Source of the DNA: Asterias rubens
Lineage: Eukaryota > Echinodermata > Asteroidea > Forcipulatida > Asteriidae
Assembly: GCF_902459465.1 (NCBI RefSeq)
Contig: NC_047082.1
Span: forward strand, 9,422,545-9,486,544
Reading direction: 5' to 3'
DNA length: 64,000 nucleotides
Positions within the stretch are counted from its first letter, which is position 1. The number at the start of each line of letters is the position of its first letter. Position numbers and translations under genes: made by a program. The notes below the pieces were generated by a model that saw nothing but the letters and a program-made list of their open reading frames with translations, was not told the DNA's origin and did not search any database. This document shows positions 47,001 through 58,681 of this stretch, piece after piece.

Positions 47001-50000
47001 TTGACAGGCTGGACATTTTAATTCCGCCGGGTATACAAAAATGCAGGACAATTGGGAGAGTAAGCAATGTTGTACTTTAGACGGGTCTTTCAGCAGGTTA
47101 TTCCACTCTTTTTCTCCACCATTGCGTGTGAGAAAACATTCAAAAGGCATTTCCATGTTATTTTTTTCTACTTCAATGTGTGTATTATGTAACAAAAATA
47201 ACAAATATCAGAATCCAGTTTACTAAGGAGTGCGAGCCAGACTAATTTGAACCTCCAGCCTAACTTTGGCTATTATAAGAGTGAATGACAGCCGAACATT
47301 GCTGCAATCATTTTGGTAGCATTGTACGTTATCAGAGATTGTTGATTGTTTTTAAAGCTCAAAACTCACTAATTTCACCAAGTTAACGTGAAACTTGTTT
47401 TATACACACTGGGCAGTTTGGGAGGCTAGGTGCAGCATTCATACTAAGTGGACTTTCATAATACGCAGTTCTGAGAATGGACTTACCTATTTGCTGCCAC
47501 CTAGCGTCAAAAGAAGACTCCACTTTTCTGGGAAAGTATTTATAGTTGAAAAGCTGTCGAGTTTTTGGAAATATGACGCCGTTTCAATATTGTTTCAAAA
47601 CTACAGCACATCAGCAAGTATTTTTTTTTTTAAGGGAGGCTTCCTATTATTATTACCTTCGATCTGTTAAAGTTCAATCTAAATCTGTGGACATTGTAAA
47701 CAAAAAAGGTACCCAGAACATTTAAAATGGGGCTAACTTAAAGTTGATTTTTCAGACCTACCTTGTTACCATCCAACAGGAAAGTGCGAAGAAAATGAAA
47801 ACGGCTGTAATACCACCGATACACGCCAGCGATAATGATGCTACATCTGGAGAAACGAAACAAAATTAAACTTTGGTCAAAGCGTTCATTGTATTGCTAT
47901 AAATGTAATTTTGTAAATCAACAGTTAAAGACATGGACACTATTGCTATTTTTCAAAGACTAGTCTTCACAGTTCTCAACATTATATGCATAAAATAACA
48001 AACCTGTGAAAATCTGAGCTCAAATGGTCCGCGAAGTTGAGAGATAATAATGGAAGAAAAAACACCCTTGTCAAACAAAGTTGTGTGCTTTCAGATGCTT
48101 GATTTCGAGACCTCAAAATCTAACTCTGAGGTCTCGAAATCAAATTCGTGGAAAAATTACTTCGTTCCTGAAAATTACGCTATTTCAGAGGTAGCCGTTT
48201 ATTAGCTCCCCATTACTCGTTACCGAGTATAAACTAGCAATATAGTGTTCACTGCCTTTAAGACTGCTGCTCACTGTTTATGTTTACTCTCTTTGAATAA
48301 ATGTAATTACAAACATTGAAAATCTTTACATGACTGCGGTTTCGAGAAGATGAAGGGAAAAAAACAATGTTATCATCCAAAATTTAAAACAGCTATTGCT
48401 TTTAAAATTATGGAAATGTCTTTAAAGACAGTGGACACTATTGGTGATTACTCCCAATAAATTTAAGCATAAAACCTTTCTTGGTGACGAGTAATGGGGA
48501 GAGGTTGATGGTATAAAACATTGTGAGAAACAGCTCCCTCTGAAGTGACATAGTTTTCGGGAAAGAAGTAATTTTACAAGAATTTGATTTCGAGAGCTCA
48601 GATTTAGAACTTGAGGTCTCGAAATCAACTATCTAAACGCATACAACTTCATGTGACAATTGGGTGTTTTTTTCTTTCATTATTATCTCGCAAGTTCGAT
48701 GACCGATTGAGCTCAAATTTTCAAAGGTTTATTATTTTATGCATGTGTTGAGATACACCAACTGTGAAGACTAGTCTTTGACAATTACCAATAGTATCCA
48801 CTGCCTTTAAGACTGCTGCTACTGGTTTTACTCTAACTGATTCGAGATAAGGTACAGCATTTGAAATGTTTAAAACTCTGTGCTACGGATGTGCTTACTC
48901 TCTTTGAATCAATAAAAGGTACATCATTGGCAATTTGTCACTTCTGCACCTGATGTGCATTACTTTGTTCAATTTATCTTTATTCGATCCCCAAAAAGGT
49001 TATAATTCAAATACTCGCATACAGTAACACCAGTTAAAACAGACAAGGGCTGTTTTACAATCTCTTTGTTGGTTCACAACATTTCTTCTGTTTCAGAACT
49101 CAAGATATTTGAATCAAGATAATGTATAGTTATAATAATAATTGGGGGGCTAATCGTCCTTACTCGCAGCTAGAGCTGAATTGCGAAGCACGCGGCTACA
49201 CGTGTTCGAGAAGCTGGCATGCAAGGGGGCCTTTGGCTGCCAGCCAGCCACATCAACCCATTATGACCATGGAGCACAGCCAATATCGAAAGTGTTTGAT
49301 TGTTTTCCTGAGGGAGGGAAAACCGGATAGTCTGGAAAACCTTCGTGGCACAGCAGAGAACCAACGAACAATTCAACTTACATGGCCCCCGACCGGGAAT
49401 CGAACCGGGGTCACCTTCTGGTGAGAGACGAGTGCTTTACGCACAAGCCAACCGTGCCACCAAAGTACCTATACTTCAGTCTGGGTACCTTGTACATTGC
49501 ACTTGGTCGGAAAAATGCCCGTTTCAATTTCCAAGTACCATTCGTAGTAGACAGTTCCTGGGTAACCTTGCAGTCTGTGCGATGTCCAACAATTGAAAAC
49601 TGACAATCGTCTTGATATTACAGTGGCCTTCATTTGTCAAAAACTCTCACAAACACTCTTATAAGCTCTAAAGTGAAAACGAAAATCCCACGTTTTCCCC
49701 CCGGGTATTATTCAAGGTGTACACCCCTAGTGACGCACCATAAATGTATCACTGTGTGTGGGAGACTACACAAGTATTGTACGATGATTCACATTCAAAT
49801 CCCCTCCCCGTAGTTTTCCTCCCGAGTTATTCTTTAAGCTCGGCACCCCCTCGTGACGCACCACGATTCTTTTAGAACATAAGATTTACAACAAAAACCT
49901 CCCAAAATATTTTTCTTAATAATCGTTCAGCCGATTGAGTCAGAAGACCTCAAATTCAAGCTTAAAACTGAATCCATTGTGAAGTGGTTTTCTGTGTCAG

Positions 50001-53000
50001 AGCTTCACTTTTTTTTTTTTTTTCAGTTTCAAAATACAATGAACGTTTTTGGCTATTGTTGAAACTTAAAAAAAAGTACTTCATGCTAACCTTGACTGAC
50101 TGCCTATGACGATCTGAATATAATGTGTAATAATACCAATTTGATGCTTGTGTCAACATTATTTCACAATTTTGGGCCGTCAAACAAAGGCGGGAATGTT
50201 TATGGAACGTTTGCTTCATGTAATTCACATTAAAGGCTGGTACAACTTTTGGTTCAACGTTCACAGATTTGCACTTATTCTAGAAGAATGTGGTTCATGT
50301 GGAAACTTCCCTTGACATACTTTGCTTAACATTCTACGGTAAAACATGCGGTGTTTGGGGTGTGTGTGTGTGTGGGGGGGGGGGGGTATCGTAAATTGTT
50401 GAGCATTGATAGTGTACGTGAAGCATAACACCGAGGAGGAAATGTGATGGATACTTGTGCCCGTAACCACAACGTTAAACAACAATATTGTGATAGCTAT
50501 TGAACACAAAATTAAGAAACAATCATTTTGATATTTTGCCCTTTTTTATCATAAGCGTCTATCGACTGAAACCACCATCGCGCATTGATGTGTATTTTGA
50601 GAAACTGTATAAAAAAAAATGTAGCTTAAAGGTGTCACGGTGTGGACGCTGCGTGACAATGATACGGTACTGTGTTTTTGTTTTCAAGGTCAGGTGGTCT
50701 GGATGAAACTTTCCAGTTTGCCAACGATATACAAAACTGTTTATAATCTACAGATTTCAATGTATAACAGCCCTGTTTGAAAACCAAGCATTTGACCTTT
50801 AAGTAAGAATAATTAAAGCTGTTGTCACCAGGTGGCTGTACATGATTGGCAAAATGTCAAAGACTAGCCTTTACAATTGGTGTTTCACAACATATGCATA
50901 AAATAACAAACCTGTGAAAATTTGAGCTCAATCGGTCATCGAACTTGCGAGATAAGAATGAAAGAAAAAAACACCCTTGTCACACTAAGTTGTGTGCGTT
51001 TAGATGGTTGATTTCGAGACCGTCTTGAAATCAAATTCGTGGAAGATTACTTCTTTTTCGAAAACTATGGCACTTCAGAGGGAGCCATTTCTCAGAATGT
51101 TTTATACCATCAACCTCTCCCCACTACTCGTCTCCAAGAAAGGTTTTATGCTAATAGTTATTTTGAGTAATTACCAATGGTGTCCACTGCCTTTAACTTT
51201 TGGTAACAGACCCATGTAGGGCACACATTTCATTAGGTCCTTAGCACAACGTTAATATTTTGTAGTGGGGAGCTGTTGATATTAAAAAACATTGTGAGAA
51301 ACGGCTCCCTCTGAAAGTAGAGTAGTTTTTGAGAAAGAAGTAGTTTCTCACTAAATTATTAATAAATTAATTTGATTTCGAGACCTCAGAATTAGATTTT
51401 GAGGTCCCGAAATCAAGCATCTAAAGGCACACAACTTCGTGTGACAAGGGTGTTTGTTCTTCCATAATTATTATTTTTTGCAACTTCGATGACCAATTGA
51501 GTTCAAATTTTCACAGGTTTGTTATTTTGTGCATATGATGAGATACACAAAGTGAGAAAACTGGTCTTTGACAATAACCAAAGGTGCCCAGTGTCTGTAA
51601 ACCATACCTTGTATTGATTCAAGAAATGTATACATGAACAAGTGGTGAGAGGTTTTTACAAAATAGTGTTACTTATCGAAAGCAGTGCTGGAGAGCTTAT
51701 CTTTGTCAAAGCATTTTAATAACAAGTCTACTAAATCTGGGTCACAACATAAAGCGGCAGAGTGAACATTCTTTACGCCGTCCACAAAGTTGGTATTCCT
51801 GTGGCACAGTAGACTTTAAACCAATACGTTCAGCATTGTACTGATTCACAAGCTTCCAGCCATAGAAGGGAAAGGAAAACAGGCCGGTGCTATAACGCTT
51901 TCAATACCAAACTGTCGATTCTCATGACTAGTGAGTCACTTTCTTGCCGCTTCACCATGAGAACATAATCTTCGGTGAAATAAGGACTACATGAATGTTG
52001 GCATAATAGCCGTCGGCTGCGGTCTCTGTGTTTGATCTTATAAATGGATTGTATTTAGAAACCATTGTCTGTTTTAACCCTAAATTCATAAACACATCAG
52101 ACAGTTTCGCTATTCCTATTGGTGGAGAGCGCGTCACGTGGGTGTGTATGAACCTTTGTTTATGACCGGTAAAAAGTGTTAATTCATGGGCGTGACACGC
52201 GACCTTGCACCTGTTCTTATAAGGCAGTTTCTTCATTCCTATTGGTCGAGAGCAACGGCTGAAACAGTTGTGCAACATCACGCGATACGCGCGACGCGCA
52301 CAGCATTCCCTTATAAGGAGTTTTTTTACCCGAGGGCGGTGGAGGGCTTTACCATATCATAGCTGGAGGGCGGTTGTGTTGAAAGAAATCATTTTAACAA
52401 CTATAATTTTTGCATTTATTTTACTTTTTTACCAAAAAGTGATGATGTTTTTGACCGAAAAGGTATTTATTAATGGGAATCAAAGTGTGTTGAATCGGTT
52501 TTCAACTAGTGGTTTAAACCCGCCGAGGCCTGGTTATTGATAATTTACCTCGACTTCGCCTCGGTAAAAATATCAAGAACCAGTCCTCAGCGCGGGTTTA
52601 AACCACTAGTTGAAAACCTCTTCACCATACATTGATTCCCTTATTAAATACTACCACAAGCTGCTACATTGCTACGGAGTTAGTTTGTATTACCATTCTT
52701 TTGCTGAGTCAACCACACAAAGCGGTAGGCCTATATAGATCCTTTAATTGATCTGGGTACTTGTTGTAACACAAAACACAATGTCCATAGATTTACATCA
52801 AACTTACACCACTTAAAGATTATGATAGTAGAAAGTGTACCTTAATGTATAGTTGCTGAGGTGCTGTAGTTTTTGAGAAATGAATAAAACAATGTCATGA
52901 AAATACGTTTTTACATGCCAAAATAATTTTCGTCTCATGATCACTGAGACGAAAATTATTTTCATGACACTGTTTTACTCATTTTTCTCAAAAACTACAG

Positions 53001-55381
53001 CACCTCAGCAAGTAACAAAAAAATATTTTAAGGGAACATTTCTACCATCATTATCTTCAAACTGTGAAAGTTTAATGTAAATCTGTGGACATTGTTTGGT
53101 TTTTTTTTTTGTCCTATAAAAAGTACATAGGCCCTTTAAAGCACAATCTAAAAAGCGATCTGCTTCGAAATTTGATGATGGAGCCCAAGCCGTACCTTAT
53201 TAATTTTTATCCGTGACTTTTTTGTTTGAATTAAAACACTTGAATACATTATAAACGGAACAGGTTTGGACGAGTAACTTGAGATAAGACTCGTATACTC
53301 TTTGTAAAATCCACCCCAGAATATCCACAAACAAACAAAAACAAGAAAAGCGCCCTCACCGAGTCGACATATGTCATCATTCTCTGTCCATACGCCGCCC
53401 TCCTGACATATTCTGGTCGTAGATCCCACCGCGAAATGGCCGAAGTCACACGTGTACTGGATAGTTTGACCCGTCGTAAACACTAGAGTGTCACCCCCAT
53501 CGTGGGTCGTACCAAACGTCGTTGGAGGCGATTTGCATTCCTCCCCGGATACCATGGAAACTGCTCCTGTGTTAAAGGAAATTAAAATGATTTAGAGTTA
53601 AAGACACTGAACACTATTGGTAATTGATACTTGGTGTATCTCAACATATGCATAAAATAAGAAACCTGTGAAAATTTGAGCTCAATTGGACGTGGAAGTT
53701 GCGAGATAATAATGAAAGAAAAAACAACCTTGTCACACGAAGTTGTGTACTTTCATATGCCTGATTTCGAGACCTCAAATTCTAAATCTAAGGTTTCGAA
53801 ATAAAATTCTCGAAAACTACAGTACTTCAAAGGGAGTCGTTTCTTACAACGTTTTATACAATCAACCTCTCCCAATTAATCGTTACCAAGAAAGTTTTTA
53901 TGCTAATAATTATTTTGAGTAATTGATTACCAATAGTGTCCACTGCATTTAAACAAAGACAAAATTAGCTAGAGTGGGACTCGAACAAACGACCTCCGGA
54001 ATTAACGGTGCCGGTGGGGCAGGAGATTCTGTACCCCCGGAAATTCGGTTCCTAAAGCAGTAGCCATATAATATCGCTGTAACCAAAGTCTTTTAGACGT
54101 TGATCTATTGAATATTAAAGCCATTGGACCCTTTCGGTAAACAGTGTTGTCCAAGGCCTACACTTTGTGTACCACAACTTCTATATCAAATAACAAACCT
54201 GTGAGAATTTAGGTTCAATCAGTCATCGAGTCGGGAGAAAACAACGGAAAAACCCACCCTTGTTTCCGCGCGTTTCGCAGTGTCATGACATGTGTTTAAA
54301 ATAAATCCGTAATTCTCGTTAACGAGAATTTATATTGTTTTGCTGATTTCTCAAAAAGTAAAGCATTTTATGGAATAATATTTCAAGAGAAAACTTTGAT
54401 CATTGCCTTCTGTAAACCCTGTAAGTTATTTTGTAAATCTGTGAACTTTTAATTTTTTTCTGAACCGAAAGGGTCCAATGGCTTTAAAGACAGTGGACAC
54501 TATTGGTAACTGTCAAAAAAACGTCTTCACAGTTGGTGTTTCTCAACATAATATGCATAAAATAACGAACCTGTAAAAATTTGAGCTCAATCTGTCATCG
54601 ATGTTGCGAGATATTAATGAAAGAAAAAACACACTTGTCGCACCATGAGCACACGAAGTTGTGTGCTTTCATATGCTTGATTTCGAGACCTCAAATTCTA
54701 AACTTGAGGTCTCGAAATCAAGTTTGTGGAAAATTACTTTTGTTTCAAAAACTATGTCACTTCAGATGGAGCTGTTTCACACAACGTTTTATACTATCAA
54801 CCTCTCCCCATTACTCGTAACCAAGAAAGGTTTTATGATAATAATTATTTTGAGTAATTACCAATAGTGTCCACTGCCTTTAAAACCCAATTTGGGATTA
54901 GACTATTGACGTTTAACGATTCCTTCTTTATAGGTTTTTGAGTTGGATTTTGTTTGTCTGTTTGTTTGTTTGATGGTGTGTTGGGTGTTTGTAGCTGTTG
55001 TATTTTTTCCACACTTTGTGTGTGTTGTATTTTTTTTCTGGATGCATTTTCAGAAAACATGGCTCTTCTGAAATGTAATGTATTTTGGCTTTTTAGTGAA
55101 GGAATAGCATTGCAAAGACTTTGTCCATGTTGTGAAGACTATTAAACCTACATCTAGCTATGTCAATTGTCTGTGTACGTACATACTGAAATACAACTTC
55201 TGCACCTGCTTGTATTTCAAACTACAAAATGGCTTGTTGTGGGTACGCATCCAAACTCACTCATACAAATGCTGTAATTTGGGGAAGATCTTTAGTTTTT
55301 GTTTTTGTTTAGTTTTAAGAAAGAAAATGCAATAACCTCACCTGCAAGTGTCAGCAAAAGGAATCTGTGGAACATCGCCAT
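44067..55381 (-). CDS. Single-CCP (Sushi) transmembrane protein, 4 exons (receptor-like gene A)
   Basis: Exons on the minus strand: 55381-55342, 53566-53360, 47846-47762, 44355-44067; 621 nt, 206 residues plus stop, phases 1, 1, 2, all GT/AG. Exon 1 encodes a signal peptide (MAMFHRFLLLTLAG; a second Met follows two codons later). Exon 2 has one CCP module with four cysteines (EECKSPP, IQYTCDFGHF, TTRICQEGGVW, DDIC). Exon 3 is the membrane helix (SLACIGGITAVFIFFALSCW). Exon 4 is a strongly basic juxtamembrane run (RRSRAKRRAERR) then an acidic, Ser/Thr-rich tail with GAYNT and ending DDEIEG. Introns of 5.5 and 3.4 kb are full of MITEs and a SINE, and further small exons there cannot be excluded. 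Same plan as 25213-28797; I do not know a named orthologue. A tandem duplication lies just upstream of the start. Confidence 0.8.
44455..44640. repeat. Family F dispersed repeat, copy 2
   Basis: Ordered matches to 15385-15565: 'aatgcacatgacgtcatt', 'agggcgccctc', 'aagatggcggct', 'gatgacgta'. It lies in the last intron of the CCP gene, about 100 bp before its final exon. Confidence 0.55.
45356..45535. repeat. Family C MITE, copy 5
   Basis: 'ataacttcataaagcccgta', 'aacaggttaccagag', 'gcaacattttctgctaaaca' and 'gctccgtgatatttggg'. Intronic. Confidence 0.65.
46075..46400. repeat. Family C MITE joined to an intact family D palindrome
   Basis: 46075-46245 has the C ends 'catttcatggagcaac' and 'gcagctctacgaaatggg'. 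46246-46400 is a full D element: 'gggagactttgaggcgctag' and 'caagcgtcctgaaagtctcc' are inverted ends around 'acgtagttctgagcgtgcgc'. Confidence 0.8.
47516..47730. repeat. Family T MITE, one arm
   Basis: 'aaaactacagcacatcagc', 'gggaggcttcctattattat', 'aatctaaatctgtggacatt'. It begins near the D-like fragment at about 47405-47515 ('atttgctgccacctagcgtc'). Close to membrane exon 47762-47846 but outside it. Confidence 0.7.
47925..48261. repeat. Family A MITE, copy 12
   Basis: TTAA-AGACATGGACACTATTGC to TGTTCACTGCCT-TTAA, internally shortened on the right. Intron 2 of the CCP gene. Confidence 0.8.
48422..48810. repeat. Family A MITE, copy 13, opposite orientation
   Basis: TTAA-AGACAGTGGACACTATTGG to CAATAGTATCCACTGCCT-TTAA. 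Complete. Confidence 0.85.
49130..49465 (-). mobile_element. Family K tRNA-derived SINE with head
   Basis: Read on the minus strand it starts near 49462 with a tRNA-like head: an A-box-like 'ggttggcttgtgcgtaaagc' and a B box 'ccggttcgattcccgg'. It continues through the body shared with 16687-16912 and ends in a short ATT tail (49130-49142). Acceptor-stem pairing of a real tRNA is missing. No reverse transcriptase. Confidence 0.75.
49466..50814. other. Intronic DNA, nothing further recognised
   Basis: Part of intron 2 of the 44067-55381 gene. Contains a GT/poly-G simple repeat near 50355-50388 and T runs. No exon-like segment found. Confidence 0.4.
50815..51600. repeat. Two family A MITEs in tandem
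   Basis: 50815-51196 ends 'caatggtgtccactgcctttaa'-like. 51237-51600 is a left-truncated copy in the other orientation, ending 'aaaggtgcccagtgtctg'. Confidence 0.75.
52461..52655. repeat. Large imperfect palindrome O
   Basis: 'aggtatttattaatgggaat' at the left pairs with 'attcccttattaaatacta' at the right; the inner arms 'ttttcaactagtggtttaaa' and 'tttaaaccactagttgaaaa' are exact. The centre contains 'acctcgacttcgcctcggt'. Upstream, 52099-52135 and 52223-52260 share 'attcctattggt'. Confidence 0.75.
52744..53139. repeat. Family T MITE, complete copy
   Basis: TTAA ends, 'gtgctgtagtttttgagaaa' and 'tttctcaaaaactacagcac' arms, and 'cgtctcatgatcactgagac' centre. About 220 bp 3' of the CCP exon on the minus strand. 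Confidence 0.85.
53598..53952. repeat. Family A MITE, copy 16
   Basis: TTAA-AGACACTGAACACTATTGG to CAATAGTGTCCACTGCA-TTTAA, 32 bp upstream of the CCP exon acceptor on the minus strand. Confidence 0.85.
53960..54035 (-). mobile_element. tRNA-like SINE head
   Basis: On the minus strand it contains a B-box-like 'tgttcgagtcccactc' and an upstream run that could act as an A box. Stems are too poor for a functional tRNA. Confidence 0.4.
54115..54487. repeat. Family E MITE, copy 2
   Basis: TTAA-AGCCATTGGACCCTTTCGG to CGAAAGGGTCCAATGGCT-TTAA, centre 'attctcgttaacgagaat'. Its right TTAA is also the left TTAA of the next element. Confidence 0.85.
54484..54883. repeat. Family A MITE, copy 17
   Basis: TTAA-AGACAGTGGACACTATTGG to CAATAGTGTCCACTGCCT-TTAA. 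Shares 54484-54487 with the family E copy. Confidence 0.85.
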
Positions 55382-55420
55382 CGCTTTCTGGCTCTGTCTG
55401 TTGAAGTATGGGTTCTAGTG

Positions 55421-55565
55421 TTCCGTGCGTGTATACCCTGAAAGCTCACACACCCTACGGCGTTTTGGAACCAACTTTCCCGGCAAAGTCTTACGTTCCG
55501 CGTGCACCCTGAAAACTCACACACACTACGGCGTTTTGGAACCAACTTTCCTGGCAACGTCGGAA
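55421..55565. repeat. Tandem duplication next to the start of the 44067-55381 gene
   Basis: Two copies about 75 bp apart share 'ctacggcgttttggaaccaa' and 'accctgaaa.ctcacacac'. They lie 40-185 bp upstream of the signal-peptide ATG on the minus strand, in the likely 5' UTR or promoter. Confidence 0.85.
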
Positions 55566-57559
55566 GGTGCTGTCTCTCTCTCCTCCAGCCAAAATTATCA
55601 TCAATAATCCCGATTCGATGCACTTCTTTCATATACGATTATCAACAAACCAGAACTGTTTTGTATTTTCAAATGTCACACATTCCGGGCTTGCCTCGCA
55701 TGACGGCATTCGGCACGGCCTGGGTTTTCAAACAGTACTGTAGACCTACCTTTAACTGAAGTGGTTACAAGGTTTTAGATACAGATTCTGTATACCTGCG
55801 CATGTTGCCGAGTGTTTGTACATCCAAAACGGTTGCCATTCAAGGACTGTGTTCCTTCATGCTTGGTCGCCTCTCTTATTAAAGGACACAATTCTACAAC
55901 AATTGATATTTTCCCAATGAGATAGCCGACGTACATGGCGTTGCAAGATAATTGATATTGCTCGTGCATGAACAAACTTCCAAGTATAACAATTATTTAA
56001 AGCAACAGCATAAAATGAAGGAGCCCCGTGACCTCATAAACCAGAGCTAGAAACGATTTATTCAACCACTATATATAAAAAATGATATGTTTTTTTTTTT
56101 TGGCTTTTTGGGGGAGGGGGGGGGGGTTGGGGTGAAAAGTGAGGCATTTGAAGATTGTTCAAAAAGGTCGTGAGCCTGACAACATACTTCGCGTCTCAGA
56201 TAATAAGTTGGGAAAAGTTGCGAAATACCATGAATATCGACGTCAATATAAGATACTGGTTCACGTTCAGGGCCACCATACATTACTCATGTTTTGGGTG
56301 CGACAGCTTATAAGTCTACACAATAACACGGGAACATTCATGTTCTTGCAATACGGAGCGCGTGAATGGGTTTAGTTGACGACAATACATACCTGGCCCA
56401 TTGTAAAAAGTACATCGATCAGAAATGCCTGTGATCGATGTTATGATAACCAGAAGTGGACCCTTCTCAGGCTAGGCTGGGTTAATATCGGTTCAACTCA
56501 CATTGAAAGCGGGGAAAACATAAATCGGCAAAGATAACAAACCTCTAAAATTTGTGTCAGTATATTTTGAGTGCAAAAAATAGTTAATGGCCTGACGTTT
56601 CGACCCTAGCAGAGTCTTTCTCGAAGGCTAAATGACAACACAACAAACATGAACAGGTAACTAAGTGAAACATAAGCAGTGAAGTGGAAATACATGAATG
56701 GGGTTAGAAAGCATACATAAAAAAGCAGGGGGTAAACAATGAATAGGGGGACAAACAAGGGGGGGGTGAAGGGAAGGGGCTGGCTTGACCACAAGCAAGA
56801 ATATGGAAACACAAAGGACAACATCATATTTTGAGTGGTTAGAGAAGTTAGGCGTGGATTTTTAGTAAACATGAAGACAATTTATTTATAGCGAACGCCT
56901 GATCACTCAGCATAATGACTCATCTATTACCAGACAAAGGTTAGTTAAGAAGGAAAAAAACATAAGAATCACACAAAAAAGCGCGTACTCAACAATACCT
57001 GACATAATCGAAACAACTCAAGACCGCCTAAAAATACATTTATCCCTTGAACGATTTCATTAAAAGCAGAATAAAGGAATCGAAACCCACGACAAATCTT
57101 ACAAAAGAAAACAAAAATGCGCTTCTTTTTTTTTATTTCAATATCTTACAAAATTATAACAAAATTCTCGCTTCGCCCATTGGCGAATAGACTACAATGA
57201 AACGAAGACTATGTTGCACCGATACAGTTGTTACACACAAGATTGGAATTTCTTAACTGGGAACAAATTCCAGCCGATGCACAGACATCAACTTAAACAA
57301 ATAGTTCCCTTTTTGTTATTCGTGTCAAACTAGATCAAGGTTACAGTAACATCGATCAAAAGATCTAAACAAAGGGGGCGCCAACGCGAATGCTCCGAAT
57401 TCGGTGACCTTAGAGGTCAAACTTATGTAGGCATAGAGGACTCTATAAACAGCTAAACAGTAGTGGAATCGGTTTAATTTGTTACGAAATTTCAGCATTC
57501 GTTAACAATCTTGGACAACGATGGAGCTGCAAAGGCAAAAACATGATAGCACAAGATTA
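55566..57559. other. Intergenic, nothing recognised
   Basis: Poly-T/poly-G run at 56090-56130 and several T- or A-rich stretches. No exon with acceptable splice sites or domain was seen. It presumably holds the upstream region of one CCP gene and the 3' flank of the mucin-like gene. Confidence 0.4.
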
Positions 57560-57870
57560 CATCCCTAAAAGCGTGTAAGCACAAAAGTTTGCCAAGTACA
57601 GAAATCTCTTGCTTACCAAGAATAGTTTGCCAGCGAAAATTAAAATTGCTTTTCTGCTGAACTTAACAGCTCATGAAGTATTCGGATCTGCTTTGTTTTG
57701 CTTCGCAGAAAACTGTTAGGTTTGCATCGGGGATAGTGGACGTTATAATTGTTTACCCATACTTGAATGTGTTCGGCACTGTACTATTCAGTGTTTTCCT
57801 GGGTTTCTTGAACAAAATACACATCACTCATGTGGGATGATTATCTGCTTAAGCAGTTCAATGAATGAGG
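57560..57870. repeat. Family C MITE, copy 7
   Basis: 'gcacaaaagtttgccaagta', 'cagcgaaaattaaaattgc', and 'aagcagttcaatgaatgagg' near the end. Diverged. Confidence 0.5.
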
Positions 57871-58339
57871 GCTCTTGGTTTTAGGTCATTACACATCAAG
57901 TTCGTTCTAACACCGAATCTGACACACATGTTTGCCGTTTCTGTCTTTCTTTTTTCAAACAGAAACTGATTGTTCTGACAAACATATTTATTGAGTCATG
58001 CAAGAAGCGAGAAATGTAAGAAAAAAGAAAACAAAAAACTACACTTTACAAAAATCACCCAAGAATGAAAAAGCTAAATTCGTTTTCTAGGGGCTCAGTC
58101 GTTGTAGTCAGTTAGAAAAGCGCCCTCTACTTAGATAGAGTTCAGATATTTTTTATTTCAGCTTTTTTGTCTTTGCGGATATAAACACATTTGAATAGCG
58201 TATAAATATATTGCTTTGACATCATTATTTTGTGCGAAAATTTGAACAAAAAGTGTGCACCATGCAGCCTCTCCTTTAAACACATGTTTATTTTTTTGAA
58301 TTTGGATATATATCTAGAAATTATTTTGTATGGTAATCA

Positions 58340-58680
58340 CAAGTATGCTTAGCTAAAACAGGTTACCAGCCAAAGTTATGGATATATATGTCATTTTTGC
58401 TTGTTTCTTCTGAAATAAAGCCTTATAATATTGGCACAGTTCAAAGAGCTGCTCAAGATATCTGCTTAGCAGAAACGAGCAGGATAGGAGACCAGCAAAA
58501 AAAATGTAGAGCTGCTTCAGCTTTCTGCTTAAGCAGAAACGAGCAGGATACCAGTCAAACAATTGAAGAGCTGCTTAGCAGAAGTTAGCGGGATACCAGT
58601 CACAAATATTGTACAAAGGTCATGGAAATTTGGCTGGTAACCTTATTCTGCTAAGCATTAATTTGTTGTAGTTAGTAGTC
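58340..58680. repeat. Family C MITE, rearranged copy with internal duplication
   Basis: 'agcagaaacgagcaggata' occurs twice and 'agcagaagttagcgggata' once, with 'ggttaccagccaaag' and 'tggctggtaacctta' as inverted flanks. It abuts the stop of the mucin-like gene at 58682. Confidence 0.6.
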
Positions 58681-58681
58681 T

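Noticed and set aside
49380-49465. A possible tRNA gene on the minus strand
   Set aside because: A and B boxes are good, but acceptor and anticodon stems do not pair properly and the sequence continues into a SINE body.
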